A DNA stretch of 64,000 nucleotides from Acestrorhynchus altus (taxonomy: Eukaryota > Chordata > Actinopteri > Characiformes > Acestrorhynchidae), in assembly GCA_034509495.1 (NCBI GenBank), contig CM067511.1:23651312-23715311 (forward strand), given 5' to 3'. Under the pieces are notes generated by a model, which had not been told where the DNA came from, did not search any database, and saw only the letters and a program-made list of their open reading frames with translations. Shown piece after piece: positions 59,868 to 64,000 of this stretch (position 1 is the first letter of the stretch; each line of letters opens with the position of its first letter). A program made the translations under genes and the position numbers.

Positions 59868-60820
59868 CCACACACTAAGGGCCACTTTAGAGTCACCAAT
59901 TCACCTACCATGCATGTCTTTGGAATGTGGGGGAAACCGGAGTACCTGGAGGAAACCCACACAAACACGGGGAGAACATGCAAACTCCACCCAGAACTCT
60001 ATTTGTACTCATATTATTGAAATTGAACACTTTTCCTTTTCTCATTTTGTTCATTTCCAAGATAAAAAGCTGCCTTTTTGCTCCTTACATTTTCATTTCA
60101 ACCTTCAAATTACTGGTTAGAAATCTCCAAAGCCAGGGGATCTTTCTGTCTTTCCAGTCAGTTGAATTGCTGCACTTTGCTGCACTTTTTTTTTTCTTCC
60201 TTTTATAAAGCAATGACATTTTCACTCACTCTGTTTTCACTCCCGACTGTTCATAGAGGGTGAACATAGGTGTGCTGAAAGCAAAATGTTGCAGGAACAT
60301 GCAGGTTGTTTGTGTAAAAATATGATTAATGTTATGTTAATTATTAATGTAATGTTATGATTAAAGTATATCCAGACCATTTCCTGAAAACGTGACAAAA
60401 ATGGTTGATGAAATTGTTCCATCACTTTAAAGCAGATGAGCATTTAATGTTGATTAAAGGCGTAAAGCTGATGGAAGACGGTATGCAGTGTACTGTTCTG
60501 TCTGTCTCTGAACAGGGATGGGTCTGCAGGCGTTTGTGGAGGCGTTTTTCTATTTGGCGGCTCGCAGGTTTAAGGCTTTACCTCTGAGGGAGCAGGTGCT
60601 GTCGCTGCTGGAGCTCTGTGAAAGTGCTCTGGAGGGACAGGGCCACGTCGAGAAGTCACGGCCTCAAAAGCAGCACTCCAGCATCAACCCTGCCCCGGTA
60701 CATGCTACAGCCCTTCCCGCCCTCAACTCTCCCGCAACCGCGCACCGTCACCAAGACAACCGAGACGGCCGAGCAGATCAGACCCTGCGACCTTCTGCAA
60801 AAGAAAATGTGGAGTGTTGA
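26839..60820 (+). CDS. ttll11: ttll11, tubulin polyglutamylase (10 coding exons, about 735 codons)
   Basis: The product matches vertebrate TTLL11, a tubulin tyrosine ligase-like polyglutamylase that extends long glutamate side chains on axonemal and other stable microtubules. An N-terminal Pro/Ala-rich and basic region leads to SKAKTSLEALKLSIRQLKWK. The TTL domain follows: DIYWHGVSFHD, ATP-binding region FIVKPDSGSQGDGIYL, KLKFDIRLYVLV, HLTNYSLNIHSG and the metal-binding LLEVNANPSM. The C-terminal part includes NYLRMVERIADIFLRFLG and FVEAFFYLAARRFKALPL. All ten exons join in one frame with no stop. The exon at 45723 and the 5' edge of the one at 50533 are less certain. One intron appears to use a GC donor. 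ATG 26839 is chosen because an acceptor-like site lies just before it; an in-frame ATG at 26734 is the alternative. Introns total over 30 kb and are rich in mobile elements. Confidence 0.95.
28269..28419. mobile_element. Palindromic MITE, TA-flanked (copy 1)
   Basis: Starts CCGTATTTTCTGGACTATAA and ends with the near-perfect inverse (TTATAGTCCGGAAAATACGG), flanked by TA on both sides. Internal GCGGCTTATA motifs are also inverted. A 151-bp foldback element with no coding capacity. TA flanks suggest a Tc1/mariner-type transposase in trans. Copy 2 is at 41527-41693 in the opposite orientation. Confidence 0.85.
28527..28993. mobile_element. DNA-transposon fragment with GGACAAAGTGTCAGGACACC-type ends (copy A)
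   Basis: Left end ATGGACAAAGTGTCAGGACA and right end GGGTGTCCTCAAACATTCAT form degenerate inverted repeats about 465 bp apart. A related pair is at 35338-35555 and a right end alone at 38262-38304. No transposase frame. The superfamily is not certain. Confidence 0.6.
29585..29750. repeat. Interspersed repeat (GGGATGGGCAACTCAGGTCC type)
   Basis: Begins CAGGGATGGGCAACTCAGG and ends near GCTCCTGCCCTAG. It resembles a common fish non-autonomous DNA repeat. Ends are only weakly inverted, so class is uncertain. Confidence 0.4.
29780..30095 (+). mobile_element. SINE-like element
   Basis: Starts GGGCTCTGAGTGGCTCTGAG and holds TGGAATTTGAATCCC, a decayed tRNA-type B-box. Conserved-looking body segments include AGCCAGAGTCGGAGCC and GGGGCATGTGCTTGTCTTCA. 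It ends in AATTGGATGAACATATTGGG plus an A-rich tail. The layout fits tRNA-derived SINEs of otophysan fish. Family name not assigned. Confidence 0.6.
30096..30128. repeat. (CA)n microsatellite
   Basis: About 30 bp CA repeat between a SINE-like element and a LINE-tail-like repeat. Confidence 0.9.
30129..30275. mobile_element. LINE 3'-tail-like repeat (same family as 59.5 and 59.9 kb)
   Basis: Contains AAGGGCCACTTTAGAATCAC, CCATGCATGTCTTTGGACTG and GGGGGAAACCGGAGTACTGG, then GGATCGAACCCAGG. The same sequence recurs at 59478-59598 and 59876-59995. It resembles the 3' region of an L2/CR1-like LINE or derived SINE in fish. Confidence 0.65.
32440..32494. repeat. (GT)n(AT)n microsatellite
   Basis: About 18 bp GT followed by about 36 bp AT in ttll11 intron 1. 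Confidence 0.95.
32788..32862. mobile_element. LINE 3'-end-like fragment
   Basis: ATAGGCTCCAGACCCACAGC followed by GACCCTGACCAATAAGAAG and a (GATGAAT)n tail matches the end of a common fish LINE or SINE. Only about 75 bp remain. Confidence 0.5.
33003..33090. repeat. (GT)n and (CA)n microsatellites in inverted arrangement
   Basis: A GT repeat (33007-33036) is followed 25 bp later by a CA repeat (33066-33092), so the two arms could form a hairpin. Confidence 0.85.
33398..33501. repeat. 21-bp minisatellite, five copies
   Basis: Unit GGTCAAAGAGGGAGTATGTG plus T, repeated five times with only three differences. The high identity suggests recent expansion. Confidence 0.95.
34029..34128 (+). CDS. 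ttll11: ttll11 exon 2
   Basis: Encodes FPTGRRTACDIYWHGVSFHD and ends SGQVNKFPG, collinear with human FPLGRRLPCDIYWHGVSFHD. Acceptor GTCTCCAAG, donor CCCAG/GTAAGC; phase 0 in, 1 out. Confidence 0.95.
35080..35205. mobile_element. SINE-like 3' fragment
   Basis: GTGCCCCTGGAGCAATGAGG, TTGCTCAAGGCCCAGTGG and GAACCCACAACCTTGTG follow the order seen at one end of widespread fish tRNA-SINEs (gene-desert orientation reversed relative to the copy at 56725). Partial. Confidence 0.5.
35338..35555. mobile_element. DNA-transposon fragment (copy B of the 28527 family)
   Basis: Left end CTATATGGATGAAAGTATTG then GGACACCT; right end AGGCTGTCCTAAAACATTTG then GACATAATGTA. These are inverted to each other, about 215 bp apart. 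Internal AAAGTAGCTGAATACATT matches the 28527 copy. Confidence 0.65.
35719..35852 (+). CDS. ttll11: ttll11 exon 3
   Basis: Encodes MIEMLRKINLSRAVRTMQEL, FPEEYNFYPRSWILPEEYQL and FATQ. Acceptor CAATTTCAG, donor ACACAG/GTACGG; phase 1 in, 0 out. Confidence 0.96.
36020..36300. repeat. Dispersed repeat (GGTGCACTTTGTAGGTTTGCA type), copy 1
   Basis: Shares TGCACTTTGTAGG and ACAGTGACTGACT-like sequence with 55925-56060. The region on the minus strand has a 114-codon frame without gene-like composition. Probably part of an unnamed fish repeat. Confidence 0.45.
38262..38304. mobile_element. Right end of the 28527-family transposon (copy C, fragment)
   Basis: AGGGGTGTCCACAAACATTT then GGACAAATAATGTA, the same terminal sequence as at 28966 and 35515. 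Confidence 0.55.
38362..38470. repeat. Interspersed repeat (CCTGTTCCTGGAGGCACACC type)
   Basis: TCAGTGTTTCCCGACCCTGT and CCTGGAGGCACACCTGCCCT resemble a common fish hAT-like non-autonomous repeat. Opposite end not seen. Confidence 0.4.
40287..40862 (+). CDS. ttll11: ttll11 exon 4, core of the TTL catalytic domain
   Basis: The largest exon (192 codons). It holds PTFIVKPDSGSQGDGIYLIR (nucleotide-binding lysine and glycine-rich loop), VVQEYIQKPLLIDKLKFDIR, LSRFCTEPYQEPS, HLTNYSLNIHSGNF and GSKRTFSSVLYRL. All motifs expected of an active TTLL glutamylase are present up to the C-terminal metal-binding site in the next exon. Acceptor AATTCACAG, donor CCAG/GTGTGT; phase 0 both sides. Confidence 0.97.
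41527..41693. mobile_element. Palindromic MITE, TA-flanked (copy 2, inverted)
   Basis: Starts CCGTATTTTCCGGACGATAA and ends TTATTGTCCGGAAAATACGG, flanked by TA. Internal order is the reverse of copy 1 at 28269, so the two lie in inverted orientation 13 kb apart. Confidence 0.85.
42161..42470. mobile_element. Tc1/mariner-type MITE (AAAATTAGAATATCATGGAA family), copy 1
   Basis: Left end CAGTGCATCCCATAAAATTA then GAATATCATGGAAAA; right end TTTTTCCACAGTATTCTAAT then TCCATGTGC, its degenerate inverse. Internal GAACTACAAGCCACACTGAT and AAATACTTCACATGAATATA also recur in the copy near 63520. No coding capacity. Confidence 0.7.
42692..42787 (+). CDS. ttll11: ttll11 exon 5, metal-binding site
   Basis: Encodes ILGFDILLMKNLKPVLLEVN and ANPSMRIEHEQE. 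The E and N of LLEVNANPS are the conserved Mg-ATP ligands of the TTL family. Acceptor AATTTGTAG, donor GAG/GTGAGT; phase 0 both sides. Confidence 0.97.
42990..43102 (+). CDS. ttll11: ttll11 exon 6
   Basis: Encodes SPGVFEYVPSPVDEEVKVGV, IRDTLRLMDPVQKKTH. Acceptor TGTGGCAG, donor CATAT/GTGAGT; phase 0 in, 2 out. Confidence 0.95.
43163..44451 (+). mobile_element. Full-length but decayed Tc1-type transposon (1289 bp)
   Basis: Both ends are present: CAGTGCATCCGGAAAGTATT at the left and GCTTTTCTGGATGCACTG at the right, flanked by TA (43161-43162, 44452-44453). The plus strand carries a relic Tc1 transposase with several frameshifts and stops. Recognisable pieces are MEEVWNHQDSS (about 43640), GGSIMPWGCFSAAGTG (about 43940) and the metal-binding region MFIFQQDNKPKHMSK (about 44090). 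It cannot make a functional protein. It lies 60 bp after ttll11 exon 6. Reverse copies are at 51130-52176 and 52740-53095. Confidence 0.9.
45643..45682. repeat. (GT)n microsatellite upstream of candidate ttll11 exon 7
   Basis: About 20 GT units ending 40 bp before the AG acceptor at 45722. Confidence 0.95.
45723..45840 (+). CDS. ttll11: Candidate ttll11 exon 7 (variable region)
   Basis: Acceptor TTATGGTTCAG. Read in the phase left by exon 6 it is open for 39 codons (EVDGLLSLQHKPLRWKKSGN, then FHTLVAAIPLLQ). If the donor is ATT/GTGTGT at the edge of the next (GT)n tract, it exits in phase 0, matching the next exon. The human protein has a poorly conserved stretch of similar length here. Support is phase consistency only; the donor is weak. 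Confidence 0.45.
45841..45904. repeat. (GT)n(GA)n microsatellite at the candidate donor of ttll11 exon 7
   Basis: About 24 GT units then GA units. The first GT would be the splice donor. Confidence 0.9.
46040..46490 (+). mobile_element. Mariner/Tc1-superfamily transposase remnant
   Basis: The plus strand reads SQSPDSNITENQWASLKMLC around 46155-46220, a decayed version of the SPDxNxxEN motif of DDE/D transposases. It is followed by KEILLAAYKTCLQAL. No termini or intact frame. Confidence 0.5.
46553..46684. repeat. (TG)n microsatellite with GTGTGTAG sub-repeats
   Basis: About 45 bp of 10-bp TGTGTAGTG-type units merge into about 75 bp of pure TG repeat. Confidence 0.95.
47045..47120. repeat. 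(TG)n microsatellite
   Basis: About 75 bp perfect TG repeat in a ttll11 intron. Confidence 0.95.
47121..48795. other. Intronic stretch of ttll11, nothing recognised
   Basis: No coding exons or recognised repeat ends. Confidence 0.4.
48799..48872. repeat. (CT)n microsatellite
   Basis: About 72 bp of CT repeat in a ttll11 intron. Confidence 0.95.
48873..50520. other. Intronic stretch of ttll11, nothing recognised
   Basis: The open frame at 49051-49269 has no recognisable family and no good splice context. Confidence 0.4.
50533..50699 (+). CDS. ttll11: ttll11 exon 8 (GC donor)
   Basis: Encodes ESLPSLCLKQVFPKYMKQFN, YLRMVERIADIFLRFLGVKG and TMKLGPTGFRTFI, collinear with human SICLKQVFPKYAKQFNYL and onward. 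The 5' edge is placed at CAGCCCAG/CTGG; an in-frame TGA at 50515 limits extension. The 3' edge must be ATCAG/GCAGGA, a GC donor, to keep the phase with the next exon and the conserved FIR-x-CKLS junction. Confidence 0.88.
51066..51129. repeat. (AT)n microsatellite
   Basis: About 64 bp of AT repeat with one TATTATA break. It abuts the Tc1 copy and probably replaced its left end. Confidence 0.95.
51130..52176 (-). mobile_element. Tc1-type transposon, decayed, minus orientation (same family as 43163)
   Basis: The right end TCCTAATGCACTG followed by TA is the family terminus. Internal segments such as AGCACCTTTGGCAGTAATTA, GGGCCACTCAAGGATTTGTC and GGTCACCTCCCTGACTAAGG are the reverse complement of Tc1 transposase coding sequence. 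Minus-strand frames are short and broken. The left terminus is lost at the (AT)n tract. Confidence 0.85.
52475..52581 (+). CDS. ttll11: ttll11 exon 9
   Basis: Encodes NCKLSNSSFTMASVDILYID and ITRRWAGMVPDSREA, collinear with human SCKLSSSSLSMAAVDILYID. Acceptor TCTGTTCTAG, donor GCTG/GTAAGC; phase 2 in, 1 out. Confidence 0.95.
52740..53095 (-). mobile_element. Internal fragment of the same Tc1 family
   Basis: GACTGGTTTCCTCCAGACAT, CTCCAGATGGGCTGTCATGC and GGTCACCTCCCTGACTAAGG match 51530-51840 closely, in the same orientation, 1.2 kb downstream. No termini. It is either a second insertion or a partial duplication of the neighbouring copy; shared odd features (ATGCAGCAGATTATTTCTAT) favour duplication. 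Confidence 0.8.
53487..54906. repeat. 1.4-kb (CATAC)n pentanucleotide satellite with variant units
   Basis: The array is built from CCATA, with interspersed CCCATA 6-mers and TCATA and CTATTC variants. A longer motif (CATACTATTCCATACCATAC and following) recurs near 53781, 53956, 54080 and 54244, so there is higher-order structure above the 5-bp unit. Purer CCATA runs lie at the right end (54740-54905). It lies in the last ttll11 intron. The reverse strand reads GGTATGG. Confidence 0.97.
54907..55920. other. Intronic stretch of ttll11, nothing recognised
   Basis: No conserved coding frame; two overlapping frames near 55355-55612 lack gene-like features. Confidence 0.4.
55922..56260. repeat. 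Dispersed repeat (GATGCACTTTGTAGGTGTACA type), copy 2
   Basis: Shares TGCACTTTGTAGG and the ACTGACT segment with 36020-36060. Similarity fades after about 50 bp by eye. Confidence 0.4.
56725..56890 (+). mobile_element. tRNA-derived SINE
   Basis: The head GGGCTGGTGGTTAGGGAACC carries an A-box-like TGGTTAGGGA. It is followed 30 bp later by CAAATTCGACTCCC, a B-box-like sequence (GGTTCGANTCC with changes). The body has CAAGTGCCCTTGAGCTGCAG, common in fish SINEs. Boxes are degenerate, so it is an old copy rather than a tRNA gene. Confidence 0.65.
57000..58295. other. Intronic stretch of ttll11, nothing recognised
   Basis: No coding or repeat feature that I can support. Confidence 0.4.
58299..58369. 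repeat. (CA)n microsatellite
   Basis: About 70 bp perfect CA repeat. Confidence 0.95.
58568..58735. repeat. Interspersed repeat with weak inverted ends
   Basis: Left AACGCTGGTCCTAGAGTGCC and right GAGTCTGGCACTTCAGGACT are partly inverse, like short non-autonomous DNA repeats in fish. Uncertain. Confidence 0.4.
59397..59469. repeat. (CA)n microsatellite in duplication unit 1
   Basis: About 72 bp CA repeat. Confidence 0.95.
59782..59867. repeat. (CA)n microsatellite in duplication unit 2
   Basis: About 85 bp CA repeat with a CTCA interruption; its length differs from that of unit 1. Confidence 0.95.
60516..60820 (+). CDS. ttll11: ttll11 last coding exon and stop
   Basis: Encodes GMGLQAFVEAFFYLAARRFK and ALPLREQVLSLLELCESALE, collinear with human GMCLQAFVEAFFFLAQRKFK. 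A variable tail rich in P, H, Q and S follows, ending NVEC and TGA at 60818-60820. Acceptor CTCTGAACAG, phase 1 in. The tail length is close to that of the human protein. Confidence 0.93.
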
Positions 60821-62100
60821 CAACTATCATGGAAGAACTGATAGGTTTGAAGACTCGGGTTTGGGCTTTAGTACAAGTACACTCAGCTTAGCATATAGGA
60901 AGAGGGGAACCAAGAAAGTACAGCGAGTGACGGAACCATCGTCTGTGGGTATGTTTAGTTCTGTAGTTGTCTCTCACGAAAGAGAAATTGTCCAAAAGCT
61001 GTCATCGAGTATTTTTTTTACATACTTGGCTCAGTTACAGCATTGTTTCCACCACCAGTCGCACACACACGAAGCAGGATGTTTCAGTGGAGTAAATCCT
61101 GGTCCAGTGTGTGCTACGATGCCAATACGTAGGGACTGCCTTATGACCGAGAGTATGCATAAGCATGCAAGTTGCACAGCAATGCTGAAGTAAGGTTTCC
61201 GTGGCATTTGTGCGAATTATAGGAGGGACAGTCAAGTGTCCCTTTTACAGCAGAATCAGGGACATACCGACTCTCCATGTTTCTTAAAGAGTAAGACCTC
61301 ACCATTTCCTTTTCACTTCAGACAAGCAGCTCTTCATCTAAAACAGCCGTCTGCAACTAACAAGCTGTTCCAAAGGGCGGCCTTATGTCACCGCATGGTG
61401 ATGACACCAGGACATGGCGTTGAGTGCACTAAATGTTTACTTAAACTTGTATTTATATTCATAGATTATTTTTATTTTATTCACTGTTGACTTTTTTTCA
61501 CAAAAGAGTGACTTATAACTGAGTTACAGCAGTATGCCATTGTTTTACTGTCCAAAGCGGTTTAAATAAATAAATAAATGAATAAATGAATAAATGCGAG
61601 TGCACAGTTCAGGCCACTCGCACGGATTTCATTCGTTCACATGCGAAATGTTTATGTGCTCTCAAATGACCCGCGCCCTTGCTCAGATGGCTTTGCTCTT
61701 CTGTGAAGCTGTACGTGCGCGCTCAGATATAACCTACTCAAGTACGATTGTACATTTCGAAAGCCTGTGCGCATGCCCAAATTTCTCCCGCTTGCTTGTG
61801 GACCATACCGGTTGGCTAGGGCATTGGCTTTTTCCCCCAAACCAATCAGAATGTAGAGGTACATTTGAGAGAGTACATTTCTATTTTGCACGTGAACAAA
61901 TGAAACCCACCTTTCTTGACTTTTGGCAGTTAAATAACAGTATACGTTAGTTAGTATATTGAAAAAGGGCACGTCTTGCTGAAGATCTCACAGGAATGAT
62001 CACACACGACTCACAAAACGTTTGGGATATGTGGCTTTTGGGTGAAATTTATGGAAAATGTAAAAGTTCACGCTACAGTGATATGAATTTAGGGCATTTA
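60821..62100. other. Probable ttll11 3' UTR and downstream region
   Basis: AATAAA-type signals occur in the TAAATAAATAAATAAATG run at about 61564-61590 and could end the transcript. Frames at 60618-61193 and 61594-61950 overlap this region without recognisable domains. Confidence 0.4.
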
Positions 62101-62126
62101 AGTAGAAGCATGTAGTGGTGGTTTCC

Positions 62127-62402
62127 TCAGCTCACATAATTTGTTGACAAGCCTCTACACAGTGCCTCTAGGTTTTCTGTGGGATTCAGGTCTGGAGAAA
62201 GTGCAGGCCACTCCATCTGCATTACTCCAGTCTCCAGCAGCCGTTCCCTAATGGAGATGTTCATTCCCTCCATGGAGATGAATTTGGGCCTGTGTTGTTC
62301 ATGCATAGACACAATGACTGGATTAATGATGTCATTCAAGTAGTTTGGGCTTGTCGCTGTACAATTCACAAAGTGTAGGGCAGCTCTGTGTTGACTAGAC
62401 AC
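62127..62402 (-). mobile_element. Tc1/mariner-superfamily transposase remnant
   Basis: The minus strand encodes MEWPALSPDLNPTENLEALC, the SPDLNPxEN motif with the family's catalytic-region spacing, preceded by NISIRERLLETGVMQ. The upstream QDNARPH region and both termini are missing or unrecognisable. Different family from the copies at 16519 and 43163. Confidence 0.7.
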
Positions 62403-63514
62403 ACCTGCCTACTGTAACACCACCACAACCACCACCACCACCACAGACTTCCATCTGAGAACATCCTGTTTGAAGCCTCACGATAGCGAGGTACTGAGGA
62501 TCAATTGTTAGATGTTGTCTTGGTCTCATGTCAAAATGTGAACAGTATGATGAGGACTGTTTAAATACCAATTCTAATCGGACAATGAAATGTACTGCTC
62601 AATTTGTGAATCTAACACTTGTGAATTTTGGTGTTAGGCTTATAAAACAAGATGTGCAAAAAGTACTGGAGGAGTGAACAGTTGGGACATCCAGAGACTT
62701 TCACCTGTAAAGGTTAGGGTGCATTTTGGGTTCATACGGCTCCCCGAAAGCCATATATCCCTAACTTTTGGTGAGTAGTGAATATTAGGCCATTAACACC
62801 TGTGGTCTGATGAAGACTTTATTGCACTACTACTTTAAGGCATCTAAATAAGTTGGCTGATGTTTGCTTTGGATGGTCATGCAAAATAAACCTTGGGTTT
62901 CAGAGTGACGTTTGGTGTGTGTGATGTTTTCTGCGCAATATGGTTACAGTTCTGCTACTGTTTAAAAGGTAGCAGTATATTATCAAGCACATCACAGTCA
63001 AACAGTACCAGCCAAAATGGGTCATGAGTCACCCTATTTTCATCCCTAGCAGCACTAATAGTTGGTGAAATTAGAGCATCGCTACATTCCAGAGACGACG
63101 ACGATAATCAGAGGCTATAATAATGCTCATTGGTGGATGGTTGGTAGCATCACTGACCAAACATTTCTGTTATGAACAGTTTTATAGAGTTTTCATATCT
63201 ATTGAGACTCGATTTTCAAATGAAATGCAAAACTTACTTTCGTATGAAAAGAGGACTTTGGAGCAGTGTGAGCAACAGTCCAGTTCTTTTTGTCCTTGAC
63301 GCTTGATATTAGGAATGCTGCAGTTGTAGCCCCTTTCCTGGAGATGTCTGTGTGGTGGCTCTTGATGCACGGACACCAGCCTCAGTCCACTCTTTGTAAA
63401 TCTCTCCCAAAGTCGACTTTTCTTTCCTGTGGCGCGTACACAACTCGTACACAACTCTGCGTTAATACAGCTTCTAAGATCAGATACACTGTATATCCTA
63501 ATTGAAACTGAAAA

Positions 63515-63680
63515 TATACTGCATATCTGGTTTATGAGCTATAAGCCATAATGAGTAAAACAAAACAAAAAAGGGTTGGAATATTTTTGCTTTGTGTAAT
63601 TTTATATAATACGAGTTTACCTTTTTGAACAAAATATGGAAAATGCACTTTTTAAATGCACTAGTGAACAGAAATATGCC
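63515..63680. mobile_element. Tc1/mariner-type MITE fragment (same family as 42161)
   Basis: TTTATGAGCTATAAGCCATA, AATGAGTAAAACAAAACAAA and TTGGAATATTTTTGCTTTGT match the inner part of the family seen at 42330-42420, plus ATACGAGTTTACCTTTTTGA towards the end. Confidence 0.55.
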
Positions 63681-63689
63681 AATAACTAA

Positions 63690-64000
63690 TCATCACAATG
63701 TCTTTCATTCAGACAAACCATGTTTCAAATCTGAAATGTAGGCATTAATTAATAGTTATGTCATAGTTCTGTAAAATGAAAACGAGCACGCCCCAAAGAA
63801 ATGAAGACAACACAGCAGATATATAAAATAGCTAAATAAAACTTTAATCGTCCTAGTTGCAAATGTACATAAATTGCACAGCCACATTTTCATAGTTCTT
63901 AACATGGACATATCTCTCTGTACATTATTGTTCTCATCATTGTCCTCAAAAGAAGCCAGAGTCCAGCCAATACTTTACTTTAAACATACTTACAAAACTC
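63690..64000. other. Window end, nothing recognised
   Basis: AT-rich. An AATAAA at about 63835 is followed by sequence that could be UTR of a neighbouring gene, but there is no coding support. Confidence 0.3.

Larger units (their letters stand above)
59267..60052. mobile_element. Tandem duplication of a LINE-tail-like repeat, about 390 bp per unit
   Basis: Unit 1 (59267-59655) and unit 2 (59656-60052) each run: (CATC)n, TTTTCTG[TA]ACCGCTTA, CCTGAATAGGGTC, a long (CA)n, AAGGGCCACTT, GCATGTCTTTGGA-like, GGGGGAAACCGGAGTACC, ACCCAGAACTCTATTTGTAC and ATATTATTGAAATTGAACAC. The last 100 bp of each unit, including a non-repeat flank, are nearly identical. This points to duplication of the locus after insertion, not two insertions. 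Confidence 0.85.

Noticed and set aside
60618..61193. 191-codon frame overlapping the last ttll11 exon
   Set aside because: A different frame from the conserved TTLL11 C-terminus; open by chance past the true stop.

Overview
The window is vertebrate genomic DNA, very probably from a teleost fish. Genes are split into short GT-AG exons of 96-580 bp. Introns are full of (TG)n, (GA)n and (TA)n microsatellites. Tc1/mariner-type, hAT-type, SINE-like and LINE-tail-like repeats of kinds common in fish are present. Some SINE-like pieces resemble otophysan (catfish/characin) repeats, but I would not name a species.

Layout. (1) At 698-1022, minus strand, one Ig V-set exon of a butyrophilin-like gene whose other coding exons I cannot find. 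(2) At 2309-3264, a hAT-type element with a perfect 8-bp target duplication, lacking a transposase but keeping a GC-rich promoter-like block. (3) From about 3631 to 16412, plus strand, armc4/odad2, a subunit of the outer dynein arm docking complex. I trace 19 coding exons. The armadillo-repeat half is clean. The 5' half has no locatable start codon and two places where the reading frame does not join. (4) At 16519-17602, a truncated Tc1/mariner copy inside the probable armc4 3' UTR. (5) From 18.6 to about 24.0 kb, purine-rich and 27-bp tandem repeats, then a decayed GIMAP-like (AIG1 GTPase plus coiled coil) locus with a frameshift and an inserted repeat. An IRF-type element lies near its probable first exon. 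(6) From about 25.9 to 60.82 kb, plus strand, ttll11, a tubulin polyglutamylase. Ten coding exons join in one frame to about 735 codons. Its introns hold many mobile elements, a 1.4-kb pentanucleotide satellite and a recent tandem duplication. (7) 60.8-64 kb has no gene I can support, only transposon remnants.

The two complete genes both act on axonemal microtubules. ARMC4 helps dock outer dynein arms on motile cilia. TTLL11 adds long glutamate side chains to tubulin. They lie head to tail about 10 kb apart with an immune-type pseudogene between them. A forkhead-like site and an RFX X-box-like site sit in the probable armc4 first exon or promoter.

I found no clearly new biological system. 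The best leads are TG microsatellites serving as 3' splice-site tracts at several exons, the frame breaks in the 5' half of armc4, the promoter-bearing hAT element pointing at armc4, and the CATAC satellite in a ttll11 intron.
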